Part shown: piece after piece, positions 1 to 10,521 of the stretch | How the letters are laid out: every line of letters begins with the position of its first letter | Position numbering within the stretch: the stretch's first letter is position 1 | Source of the DNA: Letharia columbiana | Taxonomy: Eukaryota > Ascomycota > Lecanoromycetes > Lecanorales > Parmeliaceae | Length of the DNA stretch: 64,000 nt | Direction: 5' to 3' | NCBI RefSeq assembly: GCF_014066305.1 | Contig: NW_023501075.1 | Coordinates: 415,679-479,678, forward strand | Notes under the pieces: generated by a model | The model's input: the letters and a program-made list of their open reading frames with translations, nothing else | Told to the model about the DNA's origin: nothing | Databases searched by the model: none | Program-made: the position numbers and the translations under genes

Positions 1-522
1 TTGACGCCTATCCCTGGCCTTCACCAAATGGATATGGGCGGTGACCTCTCGGGAGTTTACGAAAGCGGATGGAGGCCGCTTTCTCTGCATCACTGGAAGG
101 CGGATTGGTGGGATGACCAGCGCCGGGAGAATTGGGTCCCACTCGACGTCATGCATCTCGTCGCCGATGTCTGCGGGGAATGTTTCCTGCAGCGATGGCA
201 TTTTGGCGAGGATACAGTCCTCAGTAATGGCTACTCTATCGCTACATACGCGAAAGGAATTACCAAAGAGGAGCTGCAGAAACCAGAGCATACGTGGCTG
301 GGACCCAGACCGGTACCGGATACGTTCAACCCTGGTTACGTTCATTCGATTGGAACGATAAGGGAGCCGCTGAAGCTTGAGGAGGAGAAGATTCAGTATA
401 TGTTTTTGGATGCCCAGGTGGTTGATGGGGGCGTGAGGCAGTATTATCTTCACAAGGGATTGGGGGATGAATTGGATACGCTGGTTGAGTTGTTTTGGAG
501 TGGGAAGGCGGAGAGGGTCTGA
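1..522 (+). CDS. GT31-family glycosyltransferase, C-terminal part (5' truncated by window edge)
   Basis: The frame is open from base 1 to the TGA at 520-522, so only the last 173 residues are present and the first codon is not a real start. The visible part holds blocks typical of the C-terminal half of fungal GT31 (beta-1,3-galactosyl/fringe-like) proteins: HQMDMGGDLSGVYESGW, then LSLHHWK, then VCGECFLQRWHFG followed by VLSNGYSIA, and late VRQYYLHKG. Family members are Golgi type II membrane enzymes that transfer a sugar from a nucleotide donor to a glycan; the donor cannot be read here. The N-terminal anchor and the DxD metal motif lie outside the window. The end has no lesion. The next 870 bp on this strand hold nothing convincing. 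Confidence 0.88.
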   Translation: MTPIPGLHQMDMGGDLSGVYESGWRPLSLHHWKADWWDDQRRENWVPLDVMHLVADVCGECFLQRWHFGEDTVLSNGYSIATYAKGITKEELQKPEHTWLGPRPVPDTFNPGYVHSIGTIREPLKLEEEKIQYMFLDAQVVDGGVRQYYLHKGLGDELDTLVELFWSGKAERV

Positions 523-1395
523 TGATACGATATATTAGTACTGATGCAGGCTTTACGCTCGGCAATAGGATTCTGCCTTCGAGCCTGCCTCGGGAGGTTG
601 TCTATGTGGGGAGCTTCTGGCCCGGATCCTAAGAATGCCATCGGCTTCAAGACATCCGTAACGGCCTCCGCTGGGAGGTGTTGGAGATGAGGAGTGGTCG
701 CGCCTGGAAGAGCGCGAGGGTTTCTGCAGCTGGGGAGATGAGTGAAGAGGAAGTCGTGTTCGAAGATACAGATGCTCATCATTTTGTATGAGAAGAACTC
801 GTGTGGTGCGGCGTTCTTGAACCTGGTTGGTAAACCTCAATTTGCGCCTGGGTATGTTCCCCACGGCGCCAACAGCGAATCTTACTTCGGGTACTATGTA
901 CGTATAGAATAGGCGCATTGCCCCATATACTGTACGCTAGGATTCCGGTTGACCTGCAGATGATCCCTTCCTCGATTACAAGAACTTATCTCTAAGATAC
1001 TGACAACGCTCAAGCTGGGATACTCGAGTCAGTGCTAGATGACATGGCTACGACCTGTTTGGTGTTTTCGTTCGGTACAAGCCAGCAGCAAGAATAATAC
1101 TCCCGCTGCATTCCTACACTCGACGCCGCCGCTTCCGAGGAATCCAGAGGACGTCATTACTTTGCCGGCGGGTTTGTGTACCAGTATCGGCCAGTCGAAT
1201 ATCTGCTAAGATCGGTTGGAATCCGGAGCCGAGGAAAAAGAAAAATGCGGTTGCGGGGATGTTTGCCTCACGACCGACTCTGCTGCACGGGCCGATTTCT
1301 GGGGTAAGGGAAAATTTAGATGACAATTCATGCGTGCAATTCTGCTTTAGTATTCTGTTGATACTGGGCTGGCCTCGTCTAGATGGTTTTTGAAC
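523..1395. other. Intergenic, no supported gene
   Basis: Balanced-composition DNA between the GT31 end and a decayed gene. Several short overlapping frames occur on both strands, but none has a recognisable motif, conserved splice signals or a continuous reading frame. Confidence 0.5.
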
Positions 1396-2135
1396 CATTC
1401 GACCATGCTCTGTACAGTCGGTATTGCCTGAACCCGGTCTTCACCAGCTTATTCTCGCAATAGCTGGCTTCCACACAATGTGTATAGCCCCCAGGCTGTG
1501 CAGAGTGCGAAGGGGCTCCAGTAACCGACTCGGGCGAGGACTCATAGGCTTTGGTATCAGTATTTTGTCCGTCGCTGGCATCGTTGTCGTCCGCTGGTGC
1601 GTCGTCTTCGGTGGCTTCATTTTGGTTGATGTTCGCTTTCGGTGACTCTCCCTTTGTGTCTGCTTCGTCTTTGGTAGTAGTCTCTTCTTTGTTCTCGATA
1701 TCGCCTTGGTTTTCGGTGCATACCCCTCCTTCAGTAGTGCTTGCGTCCATGCCATGACTGATCTCCATTGCGATATCTAGTTCTGATAGTGGTGGGATCG
1801 GAGACCATGTGTCACGAGACAGATACTGCGTCAACAATGCCCAGCAGAATCTCGGCAGATCATCGCCGGCAACAACGAAGCCATTTTCGAAGTAGGGTGA
1901 CTCAGATTCAGCGGCGTATGCATCATCGATAACACCTATAGTGGTAGTCCTCGTATTCCCACAGCAGGACAATCTCCATCACATGTCGTATAAATTTCTT
2001 TGCGGTGTCATTTGCTGCCAGAACGGGTAAGGCATGACCTTCCCCTAGATTCTCGAACACATTGGCTGATAGAATTGGTCCACAGGAATTGGTGCGGATC
2101 AACAGTCCCGTTGTATAAGACTTGACTAGCCTCAC
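1396..2135 (-). pseudogene. Decayed member of a dothideomycete-type hypothetical family (RLLEPLRTLHS motif)
   Basis: Reverse-strand coding signal is spread over three frames. An ATG at 2135 opens a 70-residue segment containing NVFENLGEGHALP and FIRHVMEIVLL, like the internal part of F-box/BTB-type hypothetical proteins of Dothideomycetes. Near 1925-1975 the signal shifts to a second frame with an acidic Glu/Asp/Lys/Thr-rich insert. Near 1530 it shifts again into SRLLEPLRTLHSLGAIHIVW, a motif also found in the relic at 3142-4104, and then stops. No single splice scheme with canonical sites joins the three pieces, so I call it broken. The function is unknown. The alternative is a real gene with unusual splicing or consensus indels. 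Confidence 0.5.
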
Positions 2136-3141
2136 GCTCTATCTTTCTATTGGTACGGGGGATCGAAGGGTGGAATTTGTATCTATGATCCTCCTGCGGA
2201 GAGTCCTAAATGGCTGAGTCAGTCAGGTCTCAAGACATCAAGCACAATGAGTTACGTGCTACGTCAGGCTCTTTGATGACAACCTTACGTGTACTTTCCT
2301 GAGAGTAGGTGCCGATATATAGTGTCCCAAAGTTCCCGCGGCAAAAATCAGGAACGGGATTGACATCGGGACCAGAGGCAGGGTAGCAGGTTGTTTTGAG
2401 CGTCGGGTAATATCATCTGGACAGACCGCAGCCCAGTACTCCTCCCATTCATCCATGTTGCAATCGTCAACTAAGTGGCGTTGAGGGTATTGGAAATCAG
2501 GTTGCAGGAGACGTGGTACAGGTTGGAAGGTTGCAAGGTTGAAGTAGGATTGGGATCCAAAACCTTGGCAACGCTAGGATACATCCCTTCGGCTGGCAGT
2601 TTTGCGACCTTGGCCTGGGGGTAAATTTCTACTGAGAGTAGGCTTGGTACGCCTGCCAGATTGCCTGCCGAAGGGATGAAGCACATTAAGTGACAAGGAG
2701 AATCTGCAGTTCTTCAGAATATATGGCTAATTGAAGATGTTTGCTGAGAATTGTAGTCAAGAGTTGGTCTCATAGGCTTGTTTGTGGGAATCTGTTTGCC
2801 AGTCTTCGGGTTTGTGGCCCTTAATGCGATCTGTACCTGGGTTGCTACGACCTCGTCGTCGTGCGTTGTGCCGAGTGACCGCGGTTCCAATAGCTGATCT
2901 TGATCAAGGGTTGCCCATGCCGCTTGACTTCGGGGAACAGAGCCGCGGGTCATATCGAGTTTGGATTCTTGGGAGTGGGAATGCAAGTCCTCCTCTACAG
3001 GAGAACTTGCTTTTCTGAAACACCGACCCAAATCACAATAATATCACTATTCTTTTTGTTTCCACACCCATTCCGGGATATACGATTCGCGTTTGAGAAT
3101 CTCAATGTCTGACTCGGGATCCAGGCGATCGGCCATATTCA
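2136..3141. other. Intergenic, no supported gene
   Basis: Contains only short frames without motifs. It may include the lost 5' part of the neighbouring decayed gene, but I cannot show this. Confidence 0.45.
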
Positions 3142-4104
3142 TCAAATCGTGTATATCCTGTCCTTTGCCAACTCCAGCTCTCTCTTCTCCAATCGCTGCA
3201 TGAGCAAGCTACTGTCCGGCTCGTATCGCAGCCCTCTGTTCAACGTCCTAACGGCGTCCTGAAGATGGTGACACCGACAGACCCTGTCATGACCACCCAT
3301 ACGGTCCCGCTCTTCCAGGATTTGGTATGCCAAGTGGAAGACCATGGCAATATCGTGCTCTCCTGCAGGCATATTTCCATTGTCTCGTTGCCGGTAAACG
3401 AACTTCTGGCTATCCTTGATGTCATTGGTCGGCAGTGTGAACGTCTTTTTGGCCCAGCTTCTTCTCGCTAAATTCGATATGCTCGTATGCGTTCCAGATG
3501 GTGCATCTGGCGTACGGCCCCGCCATGATCTCCGTTTCGACATCTCCTCTGTACAGGCTTATAGCATCATCCAGCTCGTTGAGCGCGTTTCCAAGTTCCG
3601 AGATGGACGTGGCAAAGTCTCCGCAGTCATTTTTGCTGATAGCTTCCTTAAAGCAGGTGAACACATGGTCAAAGGGCTCTTGGTTCTTTGGCAGATTTCT
3701 GCTGGTGTCGGCAATCACTTCGGCTTTGTCTTTTTCGGGAATCGATCCTATGATCTGCAGATTATTCGTGCTGTGCAGCCGACGGAATGGCTCAAGTAGC
3801 CTGCGCACTCGACAACTCTTAGTGGCGATCGTGTTATTCATGCTAGCGGAGTTCTTTATGCGCGCGTGTTCGGGACTCTCTTAGTTTTTCTTACCTGCTG
3901 CATCGAAGTCAAACTTCCTGGGATGCCTCTATCCAGAAACCGCAGACTTCTGCAGAACGCAGGAAGCTCATCGCAGGTGATAACGAAGCGAGGTTTTCGA
4001 CGGTCGCTGAGCAGTCCGCATTCAGACAGTAATTCAGTCCTCATGGCATGACGTTGGCTTTTTCTGTGCTTCTGCGCCTTGTGCGAGAACTGACCTCCAA
4101 TCAC
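3142..4104 (-). pseudogene. Second decayed member of the same hypothetical family, TPR-like C-terminus
   Basis: Three reverse-strand segments line up in order as one protein. The first (about 4044-3870) holds PRFVITCDELPAFCRSLRFLD. The second (3841-3422, from ATG AAT AAC) holds RRLLEPFRRLHSTNNLQIIG and MAGPYARCTIWNAYEHIEF. The third (about 3480-3142) ends in helical TPR-like sequence, LQDAVRTLNRGLRYEPDSSL. This order is familiar from hypothetical proteins of Mycosphaerella-type fungi; the function is unknown. A GTAAGA donor and GCTAG acceptor lie between segments one and two but join them out of phase. Between two and three the only possible intron would be 33 nt, too short. Two one-base frame breaks are therefore the simplest reading, from decay or consensus indels. 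Confidence 0.55.
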
Positions 4105-5064
4105 CGAGATCCAAATTCGAAATTAGGTCTTTGTCACAGCTGATGTGAATGAAGAGGTTGTTCTTTTAGAAAGTCTGACTGGCTTCATTGTGGATTTGCC
4201 GATTGGTGTAGAGGATGGAGGTGTGGAGATGGTATGTACAGGCGCATCTCAGAGGAACCTGAAGGTAACCAGTCACAGCTGAAGGAGAGAATTGGGGATC
4301 ACGATAGTCCTTACAGAGCGCCGCTGCTGATACTCATGTTTGTTGTATACTTTGTTGACAGCAGGGAGGTGTACACTTGATCTCGCAATTCCCGGGGCAA
4401 TCGCAGATAATTGGCAGGCTTTTCGTTAATCAGAGGTGCTAATGGCTTGAGATATGGTATCGAGCCTGGAGACATGGTAAACTCTGTAAACTCACCTTGC
4501 TCAGGCGTTTTTTAGCTACTCGAGCTAGGCATAAGGGAAATAGTAAGGTAAGGGTGTCTGGAGCGTAGGGCTACGGCTATAGCTGTGAATGATTGAACAG
4601 CTATATAGGTGAGAAGACAGTAGATATATAAAGAACACAGAGAAACACATGCAGGTGGGCATGGACCAGTTTAGGTACCCAAACATGCTTGGAAATCAGC
4701 CCCATATTTCCACGTCATGCAGGAGGGGATCCAGTAGAAAGTAGGTGGAATCAGGGGCTAGACCACATCCCGAATATGAGAGTGTATCATCAGCAGCAGC
4801 AAATAGCCGAAATACGAAGTGTGAGATTATCATCAGAATTCCAACACTCGACAACGGATCCGATGGCTGTTAGAACCGCTATGGGTACCACAATTTTAGA
4901 CGCGGCAGCGGCAGATCCTCGTATCTTTTTCCAGAAGTAATCTGGTCATGGACGAGTGAACCGATGGATTCTGGGACTAGACACCGGTTTCCCAAAAGGC
5001 GACAGAGCCTTACATGCGACATAGCCTTACATGCGACATAAGAAAGCTGCTGGAGAACATGACG
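4105..5064. other. Intergenic, no supported gene
   Basis: Short frames only. An open stretch at 4689-4940 on the plus strand (83 codons, Gln-rich centre) has no recognisable motif and no splice partner. Confidence 0.45.
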
Positions 5065-6498
5065 TTACTCCCTGTCTTCGTCGCTCTCCTCCGGGCCGAG
5101 TCTGTATTGCTTCATCTGACGTTGGCTGCCTTTTATAGTCAGATCATAGAATTTGCCACCGATCCTCTTTCCGTAGGTGGGCCCGAATGGCCCGACTTTG
5201 ACAGCTTGGGCTTTGGAGTATGCACGGAGCTATCGGCAGGGTCAGCGGAAATGTTGTGAAAAGGGAAGGCCATACTTGGGAAGGCCGTACTTCGGTAGCC
5301 CAATCCCAGTGCGTCCATGATCTCTCCACGCCGGCTTTGAGGCTCTCCAACGTAATGACCCCAACCCATGGCTTACTCTCATAGCTTTTCGCTGCATTCT
5401 CAAGACCTTCGCGACGTGTGCCAATTTCTGGCCTCGGCGTCCCGTCTTCATCGGGCGTGGCATCATCCTCACCTTCTCTAATTTCGCTAACGATGTGGTT
5501 GATGCTGATCATATAAGGTTTGATCTCATGCTCGTCAGCTCGCTCCAGCACTGTTGCTTTCCATCCGTCCTCATTTGCCACGCACATCTCTTTCATATCA
5601 TGCACGAAGTTCAGGAAGTGCCCGAGTATCAAGGCGATGTTTCGGATATCCGAGTTTTCGGATTTGAAGAGGCTATTCTTGATGAGGATGTCGATGGCCG
5701 TCAGAAGTGCGGTACCGAAGAGCATCACGCGTTTTGCATTTCCCTCCGAGTCATCGATTCCTGAAGCATGTGCTGAGTATGTGCGATCGAGTCCCACGGC
5801 CGAATCACTCACCATACCACTGTTCAAGACCTGCTGGTCTATTCAAGAACAGCGCCATTCCTTCTATGATTGACCAAATGGCCCAGATGTCCTTGGTTTT
5901 CTTCTTCACCTCCTTGTTGAAAGCCAGGAACTATCGACGTCAATGATTGTGTCACCGTTGTAGTAGATACGTATAGTACGAACCATGTTCTCCATCACTT
6001 CGCAGGTTCCGTAGCCACTCCAATCACTGAAGATATGCATCCTGAAATTGTCTTGGTCCCGTTGGTATTGCTCCAGTCCCCAGTCCTTGTGCAATTCGAA
6101 TCCTTTCTTTGTGACGATCCATGTCTCTGCAGGGTTGGCATCTGCGTATCGGCCACACATGCAACTCTTGTCCCACCCACACCTCTTGCCTCTGACATGA
6201 CATAGACACATCCAAGTCTTTCCATCCGCGTCTCCAGGAACCTTGGCTTCTTTATTTTTCGAGGGCGTCTGTTGCTTCGAGGCAGGAGATTTTGCAGTGG
6301 AGGAGACCTAGCGTAAGGTGTCAGCTAGATTCAGCGGACATGTGTGAGATTACTTGCAGCAGGTTCATTCTCATCTGCTGTCGGCTGAATCGCGTCGTTT
6401 TCCTTTGACCTCGCCTTTCCAGTGGAAGTTCTCTTCGATGCAGGTGCAACCTCAGCATTGGCGTCTGTCTCTGCTAGAGTCCGTTTCGAACGTGCCAT
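5065..6498 (-). CDS. Cys-rich hypothetical protein, 405 aa, five exons (intact copy of a paralogue pair)
   Basis: I read five reverse-strand exons: 6498-6358, 6307-5984, 5930-5813, 5760-5291 and 5229-5065, totalling 1218 nt with the stop. The introns are 50, 53, 52 and 61 nt. The first is a GC-AG intron (donor GCAAGT, acceptor GCTAG, branch-like GCTGAC); the others are GT-AG. Every join keeps frame and is matched by the relic at 34178-35574. The product has a Lys/Ala-rich N-terminus, then a Cys cluster WMCLCHVRGKRCGWDKSCMC followed by WIVTKKGFEL, a helical middle with KDIWAIWSIIEGM and LFGTALLTAIDIL, an acidic loop, and a C-terminal block VKVGPFGPTYGKRIGGKFYD. I know this layout only as an uncharacterised dothideomycete family; the Cys pairs could bind zinc (inference). 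ATG at 6498 is chosen because the paralogue aligns from there. Confidence 0.82.
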
Positions 6499-6755
6499 GA
6501 TGATTCACGATGCTCTTCGAAGTGATTGAAGATGGAGTGATACAAGTTTTGGACAGGAAAGATCGAGATGTCGGAGACGCGTGACGGCATATCCGAGCGC
6601 CAAAGCACGTGATAATGTCTTGGCGTGCAGCTCCTTAGGCAAAGAAGAAATGCGTGCTGCTTTATCCAGCATAAAACCTAATGAATCCCTCAATCAATCA
6701 AACCATCACCAATTCTGACATATAGTTAAATAGCAATAAATTTTTGTGTGTCGTC

Positions 6756-6850
6756 GGTGGTGTGGTGTAATGGTAGCACGTAACGTTGTGGTCAATTTAC
6801 TTGCGCACGACAAACCCGTTCCGATCCCGGTTCGATTCCGGGCACCGCCA
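6756..6850 (+). tRNA. tRNA-His (GUG) with a 24-nt intron
   Basis: The 5' acceptor strand GGTGGTG at 6756-6762 pairs with CACCGCC at 6843-6849 (one T-G wobble), followed by discriminator A. A D arm GTG...CAC encloses a GG-containing loop, and the T arm reads CCCGG-TTCGATT-CCGGG. The anticodon loop is TT-GTG-G at 6786-6791, giving anticodon GTG. An intron at about 6792-6815 starts one base 3' of the anticodon, the usual eukaryotic position. The anticodon stem pairs AACG with CGTT, with one T-C mismatch at its base. The expected extra G at -1 of mature tRNA-His would be added after transcription. Confidence 0.87.
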
Positions 6851-6892
6851 AATCGGAGACTTCAAAAGCTGGTTCAAGCCCAGTTATGAGGG

Positions 6893-6900
6893 TTTTTTTT
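6893..6900 (+). terminator. Oligo-T pol III terminator of the tRNA-His gene
   Basis: Eight T residues stand about 43 nt downstream of the tRNA 3' end, and no earlier run of four T lies between. Runs of this kind end RNA polymerase III transcription. Confidence 0.65.
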
Positions 6901-7088
6901 GTTTTGTTTTCTCCTTTTAAGAGCTGAACTACATATACATATTTGGTCGACCTGGGCACTGTATGTATGGATTAGGTGGATCAAGATGGGTAGGACGCGA
7001 AAGAGTAAGCAATATTGTGGCCGTGGGGCCGTTTGCCTGTCGGATAAGGTTTACAAATGATTTACTGAGACGCTCTCACGCTCTCCAT

Positions 7089-7936
7089 CTACTGGCGACC
7101 ACTAATCTCCAAATTCGTTGCTTGAAGCACAACATCCGTCAACCTCGCCAACGGATGCTTCGCCATTCCTCTATCCCCCTTAATAAACAGTTCCTTGATC
7201 CAACCAATCCCTTTATCCCACCAAAAGTGTCTTTCTGGCCTTAATCCCTCTCTCTCCAAATCCTCTCGACCAATCGTCCCCATCAATATATCCAACATCT
7301 CCGGCCAGCCTTCCGGCATCGGATGTCTCGAAAACGTCACATTGGTGCCACAGCGCGCACAAAAAGTCCTCGTAACTCCCACGGAGGGCTTGTAGTACCG
7401 GAGGACAGAATCGGTCGGCGGCTCGAAAACACTGCTTGGTTTGAACACTACAGCAGCGTGCACCCAGTTCCTCTTTGCATCATCATTTGGCAGCTCGATG
7501 TGAGTCTTCTCGAGTGACGGGAGGGGAGATGAGCGTGGTAGGAGCGAGATGCGGACGAATTAAGTGGGCATACATGCGCCAGCTAGGACGAGAGCGCCCG
7601 TGGCGCGCCGGCAGTCGTTGCAGTGGCATAGCGCGAGGAAAGGTAGCTGAATTGTTTCCTCCGACTAGGTTGGCTTGGTCGGTTTATTTTAGGGGGTGTA
7701 ATGGAATAGTTCTTAAGATTTGGAGGTTGCCATGGGCGTTCTGAGGCTACCAGGATGTTGATTTCGTAGCGGATGGCGCGGCAGTTGCAACCCCCGTGGA
7801 TAGTTAGAGGGGTAGCTGGGTGTGGCATCGTCCAGGACAGTGGAGACTCAGATGGACTATCCTGAGACTTGATGGACACTTCTTGGGGTTGGGGGGACTC
7901 TGTTACGAGGGACGACTCGTCTCTCAAGTTCTGCAA
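7089..7936 (-). CDS. GFA/CENP-V-type zinc-binding protein
   Basis: The reverse-strand reading shows the GFA (glutathione-dependent formaldehyde-activating enzyme-like) zinc pattern in order: GGCNCRAIRYEI in exon 1, CHCNDCRRATGA in exon 2 and FCARCGTNVTF in exon 3. These Cys residues are the usual ligands of two zinc ions in this fold. Despite the family name, most fungal members have no proven activity. Exon 1 ends at 7751, a GT-AG intron covers 7750-7647, and exon 2 starts in phase at 7646. A second intron lies between about 7585 and 7518. Its acceptor (GAG or AAG) needs phase 0, so the donor is either a weak GTCCTA or a GC-type GCATGT; this is unresolved. ATG at 7828, just before the domain, is as likely a start as 7936. 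Confidence 0.75.
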
Positions 7937-8770
7937 TGGTTAGTAACCTAGATCGAAGAGCATATGTAAGACTGCTGGTGACAGGAAATCGACAGGTACA
8001 GTGTATTCAAGATGTCCATGTCATAGTCATTGGCTCCAGCTTTCTCTGTGGCGCTCATGACGCGGTCAAACTAGTATTCCGAGGGCTGCAAAAGGACCAA
8101 TTGGGAGCTAAGAACACGGCCCTCGAAGCCAAGCAATAGGCTGGGGGCATTTCTACCCATGCCGGCTCCAAAAGGCAGAGCTTGTCCATTGATTGAAGGA
8201 CTGTCGAGTCGGAGTCAAGGTGAAGGACTCGCTGATATTCCGACTGGTTGAAAGCGAGGAGTCTTGTGTAACACTCAGCCCAGGTTGCTGCTTCTGCCCT
8301 TAGTGTTCTGGCACGTCTTACTCTTTTAGTAGCTTACGATCATGGATTATCCTCCACTGGACTTCTATAGGCTTCAAAATGACGCTGTACTCATCTCGCG
8401 CCTTCCTCAGGAGCCGTGCTTCGATACTGTCATTCTCAAGGGAGAAGAAACCTGACGGGTACATCATCAAACGGTCGGGCTTGCAACCAAGACGGTACAG
8501 GCTCTCAAAGAGCATGACCGAGTTGCAAAGATAAGGCAGGTTCGTGACATATTGGACGTATGCGAATTGTGACCAATCAGTATCCTTCCAAACCTTGCGG
8601 CCTGAATCTTCATGCTCGCTTGAACCTTGGTGTCCGGGCCAGCGGACTGGTTTTATGCTATCGGGTCGTGTTTCACCCGGTAAAACTTCCGGTGCGAGCA
8701 ATAGTAGCAACGTGATAAAAACGACGGAACCAAAGCCAACAATATAGAAGTGTCTGGACTGCATCATCAC
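7937..8770 (-). pseudogene. Broken GNT1-like (GT8-type) N-acetylglucosaminyltransferase
   Basis: Exon 1 (8770-8338) encodes a short cytoplasmic start, a signal-anchor segment (VVFITLLLLLA) and FAYVQYVTNLPYLCNSVMLF, characteristic of fungal glucose N-acetyltransferase 1-like type II Golgi enzymes. A 44-nt GT-AG intron (8337-8294) joins in phase to exon 2, which starts WAECYTRLLAFNQSEYQR and carries the metal-binding LHLDSDST motif. The frame then fails: near 8085 a one-base shift is needed to continue into SSQLVLLQPSEY, and an in-frame TAG follows at 8073-8071 inside a conserved block. After that, SATEKAGANDYDMDILNTLY is readable, then a further shift. The sequence fades out near 7940 without a proper C-terminus. 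Three or more lesions argue for a pseudogene rather than one sequencing error. Confidence 0.78.
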
Positions 8771-9689
8771 TCGTTTTCTGGTAGAAGCCGCACAATAATT
8801 CGAGACAGGGCGACCGAGGAGCTCGAAAAAGGTGAGAATCGCACCAACAAAGCTTTTACGAAGTGTAGTTGATGCATCCGTCCAAACGTTCTCTGCAAAG
8901 GTTTTTTCGTGGACAAAAAATTATGAACATTATTCTGAACCACAACTCTCTTGGGCAGCGTTCGACTGGCGGAAGCAGAAAAAGGTCGGCAGGATGTTGT
9001 TCCGCTGTTCCAAAAAAACGGGATATGAAGGTTGAAATATCGTTGCGGGTGCTCCAGAAATGGATGGCGCGAGAGTGATCTATCCTCCTGCTTGACAGCC
9101 GCTACATCGACAGCGTGTTGTTCTGCTATTCCAACATGTCAAGTTCGGAAACTTGACTCGACAATGGTCCGCTTTTACATGGGATCACTTGTCAAATCTA
9201 GCTCTCAAACTCTCCGACGTAAGAAAAATTAAGAGAAAAAGGAAAGCAATTTGACAACATATACTGTGAGCCAAATCACGAAATCCCCGGAGCAAAGAGA
9301 TTGTCTACAAGTATCTGCTTCCAAACAAATGTTAGGAACATGCCTCCGGTGCGAATGAAAGCGGACGCAGGGATAAAATGTCAGTTGCTAAGTTCCGCAC
9401 TGAGATGATAGTCAAATAGTTGGGAAAAGTCGTTGCAAGCAATGTCAGATTGTCGACGGTGTCAACGGAGGGATCGGGGAGATGAAGTATGATCTAATAC
9501 GCCTAAGCTCAGCGATGTCCTCTGGACGCGGGATGCGTCCGTTAAGACAGTGGGCAAGATACACATGTGGCATACTAGGTGCAGTCCTACTGACGGCTGC
9601 CGTCTCCGACCCTCCTATGACTGGTCCTGTCCTCTCCGCTCTCGCAGTACCCCCCATCATCCAGCCGATTGCCACCTGGCAGGACAGAG
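8771..9689. other. Intergenic, no supported gene
   Basis: Upstream side of the broken glycosyltransferase and 3' side of the zinc-finger gene. Short overlapping frames at 9445-9700 on both strands have no motif. Confidence 0.45.
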
Positions 9690-10521
9690 TCACTGAGTGA
9701 TTTTCAGTTGCCTCACAAACCCCAGACCGGCCGGATTGCTCCCGAACCGAAACGCGCCACAGCTCTCACTCTCCAAATGGTTGACCAATCCGCTAAGCGC
9801 AGTGTACTCCCTCTTGCACCGCGGGCAATGATAGATAGGTCGCTCGTGTACGGGACTGGCGAGATGTCGGTCTAAGCTCGATAGCTGGTTGAATCCTTTG
9901 GTGCAGAAGTAGCACCGGTAGAATGACCCGTCCCACGAAGCTTGGCTTGCGATATCGGTAGTTGCGGCACCTGCATCATACCATCCAATCTGTTTCATGG
10001 TGAAGATGTGGCTTGGGTCAACCTCGCGGCAATATTGGTTGATCTTCTCGCGTGTGATGCCGGATGTGCAGTTCCCTGACTCTAGGTGCAGACAGACGCC
10101 GGTCAGATTGGTGAACTTGTTTGTACACCAGGGACATTTGACATTCTTTCCGACATGTACCGATGACTTGAGGTGCTGGTGGCAATCTTGTCAGATGAAG
10201 AAACTTTCTGTGGACTGGAAGAAATACCTGGTTCAGGTTGTTCGGACTCTGAAATGATCGCTGGCAACCGTAGCAGTAATTGGGGGGATGCTCTTCGTCA
10301 ATGTGTTCTTGGAGCCCGTTCCTGGTGCTGAATATGCAGGTGCAGTCTTCACATTGATACCAGTGTTTTTTCTGCTCATGCTTCAAGCGAAGCTTGCCGT
10401 CATGGGTGGGCCATCGAGCGAAGCACCAGCGGCATTCAATTTCGTTTGCATGCGCGTAGCTATTGTCGAGGTGTTGCCGAAGACTCTTCGCTTCGAATGA
10501 ACGGCCACAGCATTCATACAT
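9690..10521 (-). CDS. C2H2 zinc-finger protein, 259 aa, two exons
   Basis: Exon 1 (10521-10228, 98 codons) and exon 2 (10175-9690, 162 codons with stop) are joined across a 52-nt GT-AG intron (10227-10176) at codon phase 0. The intron splits a zinc finger: CYGCQRSFQSPNNLNQ continues as HLKSSVH. The protein is almost wholly degenerate C2H2 fingers: YECCGRSFEAKSLRQHL, CRWCFARW, YQCEDCTCIFSTRNGLQEHI, CPWCTNKFTNLTGVCLHL, YRCYFCTKGFNQLSSLDRHL and YHCPRCKREYTALSGLVNHL, with a helical linker between the fourth and fifth. This resembles a fungal group of multi-finger proteins of unknown target. Nucleic-acid binding is likely but not shown. No nuclear signal or activation domain is obvious. ATG at 10521 opens directly into the first finger. 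Confidence 0.88.

Noticed and set aside
1379..1972. 197-codon reverse-strand frame as an intact gene
   Set aside because: Family motifs lie in other frames on both sides, so only its middle acidic part is likely to be original coding sequence.
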